NCBI GenBank assembly: GCA_024138025.1
Contig: JAMXBD010000397.1
Coordinates: 868,001-932,000 of the forward strand
Direction of reading: 5' to 3'
DNA length: 64,000 bases
Origin: Combretum micranthum
Taxonomy: Eukaryota > Streptophyta > Magnoliopsida > Myrtales > Combretaceae
Shown: piece by piece, positions 9,874 through 23,382 of the stretch
Layout of the letters: each line of letters opens with the position of its first letter
Position numbering within the stretch: position 1 is the stretch's first letter
Notes under the pieces: generated by a model
Databases searched by the model: none
What the model was told of the DNA's origin: nothing
The model's input: only the letters and a program-made list of their open reading frames with translations
Position numbers and translations under genes: made by a program

Positions 9874-12800
9874 TGTCACGCCCCAGCGGGTACCTTAAAC
9901 GTGACAGCCCGCCGTACGCAATATTAAAACTTAAGAATGACTACCTCAGTCACTCGAAAGCTTCCATATCGGTACAAGGCGTATATTCACAACAAAGGGA
10001 GACCGGTGGAGTAATGCATTTTAAGACATTGGCAGCGGAACATGCAAAATAACACTTAATATATATATCATTGAAATAAAAGTCTTACAGCTTCTAAGGG
10101 GCATTCCCCCGATAATCTTCATAACATGGTTCTAAAAATAGCATAACTAAAGCTAGAAGATTTTAGAAGAAATCTACTCTATAACTTCAAAATAGATTGC
10201 CTCCAAAAGCTTCTCAAAATGAGGATTCTACCAGGGGAAAATCAAGATGGTCTCGGGTGCATAAAGGTAATCCTGCAATATCAAAAGTCTATAGGAGTAT
10301 AAGCATGACTAGCTTAGTGAGATATTCCTTTCGCAATAGTACTCATAACAACAATCAAACAAGTTTATTAATCAAGCATATGAATGCAACAATCATATGA
10401 TCAAACATTACATACGACTATCCGGTTTCGTATGTTTGATGGATTTACCCCTCCATCGGTGGTTAGGGAATGCTTTGAACTGGGTCCCGAACAACCTCCT
10501 CAAGTTTGCACACGTCTTGGGGTTCTAACGAACCGTACTACTAGTCCCCGGGCCTTCCATGCCCAAAGCGATCGATCCGGCTCGGCTACACCTTGAGGCC
10601 GTATTCCCCGTACGTCCTAACCCTCAAGATGTAGCTAGGCAGCTTACCTTTCCGGTCCCATGCTGAGGAGTAGTAGCAAAACTTCGAAATGATATTCTAA
10701 GTGATATGCATGAGCAATTTATTGTATGGTGATTTCAATATGACATTAAATCATTTAAAGCGATCAATCAATAATTGCACACATAACAATACATACATGG
10801 AAACATTTATCACAAATCGGGTTCCGATATACTTATTTTTAATTGATCGCACACAACGAATCACATACATAATTCCCATAATATCCCACATGCATATCAA
10901 TTTTATCTTTTCCTAACATCTAGTGCTCTATTCTACAAGCACATGCGCGAATACATAAGCGTAAAGGAAACTCACTCATCCATAGCGCTCTAGGAGTCGA
11001 AGTAATCCTCGGGGAAGACAAGATCGTGATCCTCGACACCTAAACAAAAGAAATACCCAACATGAGTATTTCATCCAAGATCTATTCAAGTTCTATACTT
11101 CTATCTTAAAGAATTCATAAAATCGTATGGAATGGAAATCCCAATTTAAAATAGCCATAACTTGCTCATTTTAACTTGGAATTTCGCATATTATATACCG
11201 ATTTCTACCTACTTGAAAAGATCTATCTATTTCTAAGGTTATTTTCATCAAAAGAAGTCATTTAAGTCTTGGAATAGAAGCGTACATATTTGATACGAAT
11301 TTTCCAAACTTCAAAACTAGAGTTTTCAAACTTTACTTTACCCAAGGGCTTTTGTACAAAAATATAGATATATAGTATGATTGAAAAATCCCTTGAATTT
11401 ATGTATATATATGTATAAACTCAAACTATATGCATGAATTTGGTGTTGTCTCAACAATGGTTTTGTAAGACACATGTCTTGGAAGTGAGATAAGCTTAAG
11501 ACTTGAAAAGAAGTTAGTTTTACTTGAAAGTTTCCTAAATTATTATAAATAAGTATTTCTTCCTTTTAACTCCAATCCTCGGGGAAGACAAGATCGTGAT
11601 CCTCGACACCTAAACAAAAAGAAATACCCAACATGAGTATTTCATCCAAGATCTATTCAAGTTCTATACTTCTATCTTAAAGAATTCATAAAATCGTATG
11701 GAATGGAAATCCCAATTTAAAAATAGCCATAACTTGCTCATTTTAACTTGGAATTTCGCATTTATATACCGATTTCTACCTACTTGAAAAGATCTATATA
11801 TTTCTAAGGTTATTTTCATCAAAAGAAGTCATTTAAGTCTTGGAATAGAAGCGTACATATTTGATACGAATTTTCCAAACTTCAAAACTAGAGTTTTCAA
11901 ACTTTACTTTACCCAAGGGCTTTTGTACAAAAATATAGATATATAGTATGATTGAAAAATCCCTTGAATTTATGTATATATATGTATAAACTCAAACTAT
12001 ATGCATGAATTTGGTGTTGTCTCAACAATGATTTTGTAAGACACATGTCTTGGAAGTGAGATAAGCTTAAGACTTGAAAAGAAGTTAGTTTTACTTGAAA
12101 GTTTCCTAAATTATTATAAATAAGTATTTCTTCCTTTTAACTCCATTTCATAGTTATTAGTCTTCAAAAGTAATTTTAATCTTTCAAGATTTTATTTCTA
12201 GTGGTTTGGAAACATATAGTTTTTCTAAATATTTCATAGTTATATCCACTTTTAAAAGAAATCATCTTATAAGTAAATTTTGGAAAAACTTATCTTAGAT
12301 TTTAGTGTTGGTGGAAAACTTTTAAAATTGAATTTAAGAAATCCTTTGTTTAGGTCTAAAGAAACTTTCTTATTGCTTTGAAAAGAGATTTTATAATAAC
12401 TTTACTTTATGTATTTCTTGGTGAAAACCACATATTATTACTAAAACTTGAGCTAGCTTATCTAACTTTAGAAGAATATTTGATTAAGATAAATTTCAAA
12501 CCTTTAAGGAAAATAACTTCTTATGTGACAAAGTTTATATTTAAAAAGAGTTCTTATTCATACTTTAAGAAAACTCATTTCTATTATGATTGAGACAATA
12601 ACAACATATTCATGCATGAATGAGAATATGTAAATATAAAAACAACATAAATAAAATAAATAAGAGCATAAAAGTAAAGTAAAGTATTGGGAACCTTAGC
12701 TTCATCAAGGTATCCCGGGACTAAGAATGGACTAGTCCTCAAAAGAAAAGAAAAGCAAAGAAATAAAATTGTTTCGACTTGATATGGACAAGTCTAAGAC

Positions 12801-13980
12801 TAGAAAGACTAGTCTTAATATTGCATAAAACAAATAAATAAATTGCAAGACTTGAAAATAAATAAATAACAAGTGAGCTTATATGCTCTAAATAAACATA
12901 TATATATATATATATAGATAATACAAATAATAACAATATCAACATAATAGTAACATAAAGAAAATAAGAACATGAACAAAAACAAAACATGAATGAATTG
13001 TTGCTTCTTTAACTCAATGAGTCTAAGAAACATACACTAAATTCATGTTAAGTTATATGAACATGATGAGAGAATATGAGAAACTTTTACCTAAAGTTTA
13101 TGTGGTGGTTGAAGAAGAAAAGAATGGGTTGTTGTATTATGTGGGACTTGGTTTTCTAAAGAAAAGAAGAGACTTGAGAGATATTTTGGGAGAGGAATTT
13201 TGTGGAGTGATTTTGGGAGAGTTTTAGTATGAATTTTTGTTGTGTGAAAGAATGGAAGAGGAAGGGGGTATTTATGGATTTTTAGAGTGGAAATTTGTGA
13301 GATTAAAATTAAATGAAATTGAAATAAAATTGGATGGAAGAGGACTGGGGGGCGCCGGTTTTGAGTGAATGAGGGGGGGAAATTAATTATTTTTGTTTAT
13401 TTTGTATTAAAAGAAGTAATATGTAAGGTATGATTTGATTAAAGTTGTATGGGGAAGGTAAATTGTAAGGTATAGGTATGGTAGAGTGTAAGAATAGAGT
13501 GTAAGAAAAAGTAGAGATAGGTGAATAGTAATGAATAGTAGAAAAGTACTACGAATAGTAGACTAGACAATTAAAATACATGTAGTAAAGAAAATACACG
13601 TAAAAAGCCTATATCTGTTATTTTTAGTTGCCGAAAAATTCTAAAACTGATATTTTTGAAAACCTTATATTTTTACGAATCTATTGGTATTTTCGGAATA
13701 TTTTTGCTATCCGGTGCTCCAGGCACGGTTTTCGAAAACTGATCCCGATCGGATCCAAAGGACTCTAGAAAAATTCAAATATGATATTTTTAGGCTTTCC
13801 TATATTATTACGAACCATATTCCACAATTATTTCAATTTCGTTTTCTAGGGTTTGAGAACACGGGATTGACGGATCTAGATTCACTAGACTAATCATATA
13901 ACTAGGTTAAGTTTAGGGTTTCGTTTCAACTTCCGGTTCTTAGGGTTTGCTAATATTATCGAAAAATCTAGGGGCTTACA
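9874..13980 (-). repeat. 5' LTR of element A (4.1 kb)
   Basis: The plus strand runs from TGTCACGCCCC at 9874 to GGGGCTTACA at 13980, and the primer site adjoins its inner edge. In sense order it has the U3 block (about 13610-13740), a GC box (GGCGCCGG, about 13350), TATA-like CATAAATACCCC (about 13267-13277), donor-like TTTAG|GTAAAAG (13091/13090), the conserved 100-bp block (twice), acceptor-like TTTAG|GTGTC (11040/11039) and the double hairpin (10411-10457). It is about 580 bp longer than solo LTRs of the same family because of an internal tandem duplication. The sequence right of it belongs to the LTR of element B. Confidence 0.92.
11004..12145. repeat. 570-bp tandem duplication inside the element A 5' LTR
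   Basis: Bases 11004-11573 and 11574-12145 are nearly identical, differing by a few single-base changes and length changes in A runs. Both begin AATCCTCGGGGAAGACAAG. Sister LTRs at 17955-21481 and 39357-46569 have one copy, so the duplication is specific to this LTR. It doubles the conserved 100-bp block and the acceptor-like site. Confidence 0.95.
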
Positions 13981-16900
13981 TAAACAACTATTAACTTTCG
14001 AAAATAAAACCCAATTCAAGAATTCCAAAAACATTAAAAGATATTAAATACTTACAAAAATGAAATGTAAAATAAATTTCTCAAATTAAATATGTTGTAT
14101 AAGCATAAAATATCAGTTTCCAAATTGGCAAGGATTTAAATAGGAAAATCACCCGAAAACCCTAAGTGGAATACAATAGTTTAAGTCCGTCAACCTAGCG
14201 CCCCTAACCCTAGAGGCCGAGATGTAGTTTAAATATGTAAGATAGCTTGTAGTAATATAAGTTTTCTTAAAAATATCATATTGTAAAATTTTGACCTATT
14301 TCAAACCCGTTCGGATACAGACTTCGAAAAGCGTGTCCCAAGGCTCGAGATATAAAAAATGTACCAATAGTACCGTTAGACTTGTAATTTCATAAGATTT
14401 CCAAATATATCAGTTATATAATTTTTCGGGTTATAAAAGTTATAGTTATAACCTTTTTATCGTATTTTTATTATTACCGATAATTGATTAGTCTTTTGCA
14501 CTATTCACTTTTATTTCATTACACAATTTTATTATTCTTATAAAGCTTTATATTTTTAGATAAATATTTTATATATTATAGAAAATTTTGTTTTTCTAAA
14601 ATTTAGTTAGTTCGGGCTTTTACCGGATCAGATTCTATTTAAGCCTCGATACTAAAAAAATAAAATAAAATAATTTAATAATTGAAAAATATTTTAAAAA
14701 TATTTTTATTTTCATAAAATAATTTTTTAGAATTTTTGGAGTTATAAAAATATTATTTATAGCTCATATTCGCGTATTTTGATCATACCAGTAACATAAT
14801 TGTTAAAATACTAAAATAATTATTTAATTTTAATTATGAAAAATCTTCTACAAATATTTGGAATAATTTTTCTAATTTTATTTTATTTTGTTTTATTTTA
14901 TTAAGAAAGTACTTTTACAACCCACACCTTCAAGTACACCTTATACATATCACTTCCTTTTCACTTTAATCTTTCTACACTTTACCCCATACTTCATGGC
15001 AGATTTTTCCCCTTCTTTATGGCTGCCATTGTCCTTTGTTCACTCCTATTTTGACTAAATTAATTATATTCTACTCCTTCTTAAGAAAGCTACATTATAC
15101 ATTTATTACACAAATGAATTTCAAGTCAAAATTCAAACAAATTTCTCTCTCCTCTCCCTCTCAAATTCACGTGCAGCATGGGTCTCCTTGGCTGCCCTTG
15201 TTTTATTTTTTTCTCTCATTTATTCAATTAAAACACTCATTTTCTCTTTCTCCTTCATTTACTCACTTTCCCTCTTTCATTCCTTAGCCTTTTCTCTCTC
15301 ATTTTCCTCTCTTTCTTTCTTCTTTTTGTTCTTGTTTCTTCAAGAACACAAGCTGCCCCCATCTCTTTCATTAGCTCCCACCCATATTTCTTGAAGATTT
15401 CTAAGCAAATCTTCATCTCAAAGCCTCCATAGGTGATATAGGTAAAGTGTAATGAAGGTTTCATGCATCAAATGACCTTCCATAGGCTTAAAAGCTTAGG
15501 ATGATGATGCCAATAATGAAACACTCCTTTTCTCCACTTTTGTTATCTTGTATTACAATTATTTTCTTGTTTAAAGTTAATATATATTGTAGATCTAACT
15601 TTTTGTAGCTTTGATTTTTGTTTATGCCATAGATCTTGCTATTTAAGTTATTATTCTTGTTATTACTTATGGTTTATGCATATATTTCTCATTCACATGT
15701 GTTCATGCATTCAAATCTAGTTTATAGACTAGATCTAGTTGTTTTAGGTTCATACATGTATTAACTTTGTTTTATGTTCATGGATGACTTGTAATGGCAT
15801 GATGATAGTAGGTATGTTTTAGAAAACTCAAGATCTATTTTATTTTCAACAAAAATCATTTTTGAAAATTCGGATGAAAATGGAACCATATTTGAAAAAG
15901 TTGTTTTTCAACTTCAAAATGTGTATTTTCATTTAAAATGAAGGGCTTAGGGCATAGATAACATAAATGAAAGATTTTGATGAGCAAAGTTTAGATCTAT
16001 GAGTTTAAAGTTCATTACCATGGGTTTCATTTAGATCTATGTTCATTTTATGTGTAGATCTTAGATTTGAACTTAGACAAAAATTGTGAAATTCGTTTTG
16101 TAAAACCCCTATTTGAAAACCACTTTCTAAGTGTCAAAATGTAATTTTTACTTAAAATGAAGGCTTAATATATGTATATCATCAAGACTTCTTTTTACAA
16201 GAATCTAATGCGATTTTCAAAAGTTATTTTCAAAATAAAATTTATTTCGGATTTTGGCCAAGGCATATTTTAAAAACATATTTTCCAACTCAAAAATGAA
16301 GTTTTTATTTAAGAAATGAAAGGCTCTTAGGATAGGACATGTAAGGAATGAATTTTCATAAGTTTAGATAGATTTTATCAAAAGGAATGTCCAAAAATAA
16401 ATTTTGTAAATTCGGATCCCAACTAAGACTAATTTTGAAAACCCACATATCAACTCAAAAACTCATGTTTTATGTGAAAAATGAAGGGTATAGGTAATAG
16501 GTATCATTAAGTGGTGATTTTTACAAGTTGAAATGAGTTTAGACATGAGTAATGTGTAAAACAAAAAGTAGAATCAAGATGGAAAATTTTGAGTTAGTAG
16601 TCAATTTGTGAAATTCGTAATTTTGAATGAAGGCCATAAGAACACCTAGTATTCAAGCTCAAAATGAATGTTTTATGTGTTAAATGAAGTCCTTAGGTAA
16701 TTGATATAGTAAAGCCTTAAATTTTAATGCATTAAACAAGTTTTTCCCAAAGGAATCATTGAAAAAGTAGATTTTCTAAAATTCGGATTTTTGAGTAAAT
16801 CCTATTTGAAAACATGTTTACAAAGTGTAAAATGGAAATTTTTATGTAGAAATGAAGGTCATAAGTAATATATATAATGAAGACCCAATTTTGACAAAAA

Positions 16901-17947
16901 TAATTACATTTTCTTAAGTAATAAATCCAAGACAAATGGAAATGATCAAAGTTAGAAAATTCATAAGTAGTTGTTATTATGATCTTGCAAAATAAAAAGT
17001 TATAAAATTTTCTTTTAGCAAAAATCATCAAGATCATGCATGCATTAAGCTCATCTCATGTCATTCATGTTAGGAAATCACTCATATTGCATGTATAGCT
17101 AATTTATATAGTAGGAACATTACAAACATTTACAAAACTATTTTTCGGAATCGGAAACCGTTACTGATCAGATCTGATCCCTCTGTTCCGAGACCTAAAT
17201 GTTTTCAAAACTTTAAAATAATATTAGAAATAGATAGATCTTTCGAAGTAGATAGAAATCGATATATAATTTGTGAGATTCCGAGTTAAAATGACCAAGT
17301 TATGGCCGTTTTAAGTTGGAATTCCCGCTTAGGACGTGAATTACGAATTTGATAGTTCGTATGAAATCGTTTGGATTAGTTTGAGTTGAAATACTTATTA
17401 GAGTGTTTCTTCCTTTTTAGGAGATCCCGAAATCGACGATTTCTTACCACCGAATAATTATTACTAGAAGACCGGTGATCCAATGGCCGAGTGAGTTTTC
17501 TCCTTGTTTTGTTACCTTGATTGTGCTTGTAGTTAGTTGCATTAGAATTATAGGAACAAGATAAAAATCGATATGAATGGGGATGGGATATATGATGAGG
17601 CTGTGATGAATGTATGCCAAAGAATACTAAAGCATATCGAAACCACGATTTGATTGGATAACTGCACTGTTAATATTATTTCTGTTAAGTGTATGATATT
17701 GGCTGGTCACTCTAAAGAACGTATAAATATTTTGACTTAAGCAAAAATTAAATTGATCATGCATCTCATCGAACATATTGGATTTGGTAGCATGCTACTC
17801 CTACGCAGGTCGATTGGTATGGTCCGTGATGGCTCGTTTGGATAACGAGCCCGGTGCCAGAGTTGATTCAAGGGAACTAAGGCGCATGTGGATGCATTTC
17901 TTGGATGAGCCTAGCCGAGTCGAGTGCTAAGAGCCGAGGGTTTGGGG
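13981..17947 (+). repeat. 5' LTR of element B, first segment
   Basis: This plus-oriented LTR segment is collinear with 33931-37813, the 3' LTR of element B. The first 270 or so bases of the LTR lie left of element A, outside the window. It holds two U3-type blocks (about 14270-14490 and 14600-14800), donor-like CATAG|GTGATA (15432/15433), the conserved 100-bp block (about 17225-17330) and acceptor-like TTTTTAG (ends 17420). The segment ends at 17947 where solo LTR C is inserted; B resumes at 29585. Confidence 0.9.
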
Positions 17948-17954
17948 TGTAAGC

Positions 17955-20900
17955 TGTCACGCCCCAGCGGGTACCTTAAACATGACAGCCCGCCGTACAC
18001 AATATTAAAACTCAAGAATGACTATCTCAGTCACTCGAAAGCTTCCATATCGGTACAAGGCGTACATTCACAACAAAGGGAGACCGGTGGAGTAATGCAT
18101 TTTAAAACATTGGCAGCGGATCATGCAAAATAATACTCGATATATTTCATTGAAATAAAAGTCTTACAGCTTCTAAGGGGCATTCCCCCGATAATTCATA
18201 ATAACATGGTTCTAAATATAACATAACTAAAGCTAGAAGATTTTAGAAGAAATCTACTCTATAACTTCTAAAATAGATTGCCTCCAAAAGCTTCTCAAAA
18301 ATAAGGATTCTACCCGGAAAATCAAGGTGGTCTCGGGTGCACAAGATAATCCTGCAATATCAAAAGTCTATAGGAGTATAAGCATGACTAGCTTAGTGAG
18401 ATATTCCTTACGCAACAGTACTCATAACAACAATCAAACAAGTTTATTAATCAAGCATATGAATGCAACAATCATGTGATCAAACATTACATACGACTAT
18501 CCGGTTTCGTATGTTTGATGGATTTACCCCTCCATCGATGGTCAGGGAATGCTTTGAACTGGGTCCCGAACAACCTCCTCAAGTTTGCACGCGTCTTGGG
18601 GTTCCAACGAACCGTACTACTAGTCCCCGGGCCTTCTATGCCCAAAGCGATCGATCCGGCTCGGCTACACCTTGAGACCGTATTCCCCGAACGTCCTAAC
18701 TCTCAAGATTGTAGCAAGGCAGCTTACCTTTCCGGTCCCACGCTGAGGAGTAGTAGCAAAAACTTCGAAATGATATTCTAAGTCATATGCATGAGCAATT
18801 TATTATATGTGGATTTCAATATGATATTAAATCATTTAAAGCGATCAAGCAATATTTGTATACAAGACAATACATACATGAAAACATTTATATTAATCAC
18901 AAATCGTGTTCCGATATACTTATTGTTCATTGATCGCACACAACGATTCACATACATAATTCCCATGACAACCCGCATGCATATCAATTTTATCTTTTCC
19001 TAACATCTAGTGCTCTATTCTATAAGCACATGCGTGAATACGTAAACGTAAAGGAAACTCACTCGTCCATAGTGCTCTAGGAGTCGAAGTAATCCTCGGG
19101 GAAGACAAGATCGTGATCCTCGACACCTAAACAAAAAAAGAAAAATACCAACATAAGTATTTATCCAAGATCTATTCAAGTTCTATACTTCTATTTAAAG
19201 AATTCGTAAAATCGTATGGAATGGAAATCCCAATTTAAAATGGCCATAACTTGTTCATTTTAACTCGGAATTTCGCATATTATATACCGATTTCTACCTA
19301 CTCGAAAAGATCTATCTGTTTCTAAGGTTATTTTCATCAAAAGAAATCATTTAGGTCTTGGAATAAAAGCAGACAGATTTGATACGAATTTTCCAAACTT
19401 CAAAACTAGAGTTTTCAAACTTTACTTTACCCAAGGGCTTTTGTACAAAAATATAGATATATAGTATGGTTGAAAAATCTCTTGAATTTATGTATATATA
19501 TGTATAAACTCAAACTATATGCATGAATTTGGTGTTGTCTCAACAATGGTTTTGTAAAACACATGTCTTGAAAGTGAGATGAGTTTAAGACTTGAAAATA
19601 GTTAGTTTTATTTTGAAAATTTCCTAAATTATTATAAATGAGTATTTCTTCCTTTTAACTCCATTTCTTAGTTATTAATCTTCAAAAGTAATTTTAATCT
19701 TTCAAGATTTTAGTTCTAGTGGTTTGGAAACATATAATTTTTCCACTTTTAAAAGAAATCATCTTATAAGTACATTTTGGGAAAACTTATCTTAGACTTT
19801 AGTGTTGGTGAAAAACTTTGACAATTGAATTTAAGAAATCCTTTGTTTAGGTCTAAAGAAACTTTCTTATTTCTTTGAAAAGAGATTTTATAATAATTTT
19901 ACTTTATGTATTTCTTGGTGAAAACCACATATTATTACTAAAACTTGAGCTAGCTTATCTAACTTTAGAAGAATATTTGTTTAAGATAAATTTCAAATCT
20001 TTAAGGAAAACAACTTCTTATGTGACAAAATTTATATTTAAAAAGAGTTCTTATTCTTATTTTAAGAAAGCTCATTTCTATTATGTTTGAGACAATAACA
20101 ACATATTCATGCATGAATGAGAATATGTAACCATGAAAATATAAAAAACAACATAAAAATAAATAAGAGCATAAAAGTAAAGTCAAGTATTGGGAACCTT
20201 AGCTTCATCAAGGTATCCCGGGACATAAGAATAGACTAGTCTCAAAAGCAAGAAATAAAATTGTTTTGACTTGATATGGACAAGTCTAAGACTAGAAAGC
20301 TAGTCTTAATATTGCATAAAACAAGTAAATAAATAAATTGCAAGACTTGAAAATAAATAAATAACAAGTGAGCTTATATGCTCTAAATAAATATTACATA
20401 ACATACATACATACTTATAATTAGAAATAATAACAACAAAATCAACATAATAGTAACATAAAGAAAATAACAACATGAACAAAAACAAAACATGAATAAA
20501 TTGTTACTTCTTTAACTCAATGAGTCTAAGAAACATACACTAAACTCATGTTAAGTTATATGAACATGATGAGAAAATATGAGAAACTTTTACCTAAAGT
20601 TTATGTGTTGGTTGAAGAAGAAAAGAATGGGTTGTAGTATTATGTGGGACTTGGTTTTCTAAAGAAAAGAAGAGACTTGAGAGAGATGTTGGGAGAGGAT
20701 TTTTGTGGAGTGATTTTGAGAGAGTTTTAGTATGAATTTTTGTTGTGTGAAAGAATGGAAGAGGAAGGGGGTATTTATAGATTTTTGGAGTGGAAATTAG
20801 TGTAATTAAAATTATTTGAAATTGAAATAAATAAGAGAAGAGGCATGGAGGGGCGCCGGTTTTGGCTTAAAATAGGGGGAGAAATAATTATTTTTGTTTG

Positions 20901-21481
20901 TTTTGTATAAAAAGAAGTAATGTGTAAAGTGTGATGTGATTAAAGTTGTATGGGGAAGGTAAATTGTAAGGTATAGGTATGGTAGAGTGTAAGAATAGAG
21001 TGTAAGAAAAAGTAGAGATAGGTGAATGTAATGAATAGTAGAAAAGTACTATGAATAGTAGACTAGACAATTAAAATACCGGTAGTAAAGAAAATACGCG
21101 TAAAAAGCCTATATCTGTTATTTTTAGTTACCAAAAAATTCTAAAACTGATATTTTTGAAAACCTTATATTTTTGCGAATCTATTGGTGTTGTCGGAATA
21201 TTTTTGCTATCCGGTGCTCCGGGGCATGGTTTTCGAAAACTGATCCCGATCGGATCCGAAAGACACTAGAAAAATTCGAATCTGATATTTTTAGGCTTCC
21301 CTATATTATTACGAACCATAATCCATAATTATTTCAATTTCGTTTTCTAGGGTTTAAGAACACGGGATTGCCGGATCTAGATTCACTAGACTAATCATAA
21401 AACTAGGTTAATTTTAGGGTTTCGTTTCAACTTCCGGTTCTTAGGGTTTGCTAATATTATCGAAAAATCTAGGGGCTTACA
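17955..21481 (-). mobile_element. Solo LTR of the element A family
   Basis: A 3.53-kb LTR runs from TGTCACGCCCC to GGGGCTTACA, flanked by perfect TAAGC repeats (17950-17954 and 21482-21486). It is the same family as the LTRs of element A, without the 570-bp duplication. It landed seven bases inside the start of solo LTR C. Signals: TATA box CTATAAATAC (20771-20780), donor-like TTTAG|GTAAAAG (20594/20593), acceptor-like TTTAG (ends 19127), double hairpin 18490-18536. Confidence 0.95.
20771..20780 (-). promoter_or_regulatory. TATA box of the element A family LTR (representative)
   Basis: The sense strand reads CTATAAATAC, about 700 bases from the LTR 5' end. Equivalent boxes lie at 7404-7413, 13267-13277, 26380-26389 and 45854-45863 (minus) and 23047-23055 and 61259-61266 (plus). 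They imply U3 regions of about 0.7 kb (up to about 1.2 kb where U3 is doubled) and more than 2 kb of transcribed LTR. Confidence 0.75.
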
Positions 21482-23382
21482 TAAGCCCTGGAAAATTTCA
21501 ACAAATAATTCTAAAGATGAACTTAGGAAATAAAACCCTGAAAGTCACTCCGAATTAAAACCGAACTTCAACGAGTCCTAAATTCCGAACGAATCCAGAA
21601 ATTCTGAGTTGTGAGAAAAATAAGAAACCTCAGAAACAAAATAGCAACCTAATATACTTCCATTCTAAAACCTTTAGGTACGACAAATTTCATATTTAAC
21701 TCCGACTTATAAATTCGGATAAAATATAGCCCTAAAATAAACTGCTAAGGAGTGAATAATGATTGGCTTTGGGAATAAAACTCAATCCAAAAGAATTCCG
21801 AGGACGTGGGGAAATATTCGATACTTACGAAAGTCGACCTTAAAATAAAACTCACTAATCAGACAAGTCATATAAGTGTGAAATATCAGTTTCTATTTTG
21901 GCAATGGTGTAAACCGGAAGGTTAACTAAAAAACCTGAGTCTCCAAAAACTCCCAAGAAACTCAATAACCTGGTCCGGCAAACTCGCATTCATAAACCAA
22001 GAAGTTGGAACAAGAGAAAGGGTGTAATCGGTTCATATCAAGTCTTAGATGCTCGGGAAAGATGAGATCAATGGACTTTCGACCTATCCTAATCTGTTCA
22101 GGTGCCAGTTTCGAAAATCGCGCCCTGGGATTCGAAACGTTAAAAATATGTTTTTAATCCCGTTAGACTCATACTTCTAAAGGATCTCTAATTTGTTAGT
22201 TTTACAAAATCTCAAATAGCTAGAATTATCTGATTTTACAAATCTATTCGTATTTCGTTGCTACCGATAATTGGTGAGTCTTCCAGTACGATTTAATATT
22301 ATTAGTTACTTAAATTGTTATTATTATTATTATTATTTTTATAGGATATACCTTAGTTCTCCTAGTGATCGGATAGTACTTGGGCGAACTTTGGAAACCG
22401 GAGAACAAAACCCTATATCGGTTCGATTCCAACTTAGTGAGAGGAACCTAGAAACCCTAGATCCGGCTTTCCTTCGATTTCATAATAAAAGAAATTTTAT
22501 AAAGTAAATGAATTTGAATTATTGTTCTAAAGTACATTTTAAACCTTTGAAAGTTTTAAATTCGGGAATTTTTCAATTTCGGGCCTTCCCGAGCTCAATT
22601 ACGGAAAAGCGTGCCCCGGACCACGGATTCAGAAAAATGTTCCGGAATATTCATTAGAACCGTAATTTTATAAGGATTCCAAAAATATTAATTTTATAAT
22701 TTTCCGAGCTATAAAAATTACAGTTATAGCTTTTCCCGTGTTTTCATTACAACCGATAAGGTAGATGTCTTGTCTACTATTCACAAGTACAACCTATACT
22801 ACACATTACCCATACCCTATTCTTACATCCTTACAACTACTCATTATATTTTCTTTTCCAAGAAAAATTTGTTCCCTAAATAATTATTACAAATATTACA
22901 TTTTATTACTTAAAATTACAAATTTTATCAAAATTCAAACTCCTCTCTCCCTTCCACTCATGTTGGCCGGCGCCCCTCTCCCTCATTTCCCCCTCATTCT
23001 TGTTTTATTTTACTCCTTTTATTCAATCAAACCCTAATCCACTCATTATATAAGCTTATGTTCTCTCTCTCTTCTCATTTTTCACTCTTTCAAAAAAATT
23101 GCAAAAGGTTGAAAACCTCTCTTCCTCCTCCCTTCTATGCCGTGACACACACACACACTAGCACACTCCCACAAGCTTGTTTCATCTTCTTTTCTTCTTC
23201 AAATCATCCATTAGATGATGATTTCAAGTTTTGTTAGTCCTAAATCTTGTAACTTGTAATGGCAAGACCATTCTTGTGCGTTCTCCACCTTAAACCCCAT
23301 AAGCAAATGCTAGGGATGAGAAAACACTAATACAAGAATCTCAAGCCATCATAAGAAGTGGATCTAAAGTTTAAATGAGTTT

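Noticed and set aside
12378..12593. Open frame of 71 codons repeated almost unchanged at 19875-20090
   Set aside because: It lies antisense within two copies of the same LTR family, so the similarity is explained by shared descent of the LTR. It is AT-rich, without known motifs, and is not open in the related LTR at 39357-46569.
15036..15287. 83-codon frame with a homologue at 34975-35316
   Set aside because: These are the two LTRs of element B, in the pyrimidine-rich region around the expected transcript start. The Ser/Leu/Phe-rich product is what CT-rich DNA gives; the frames diverge by gaps.
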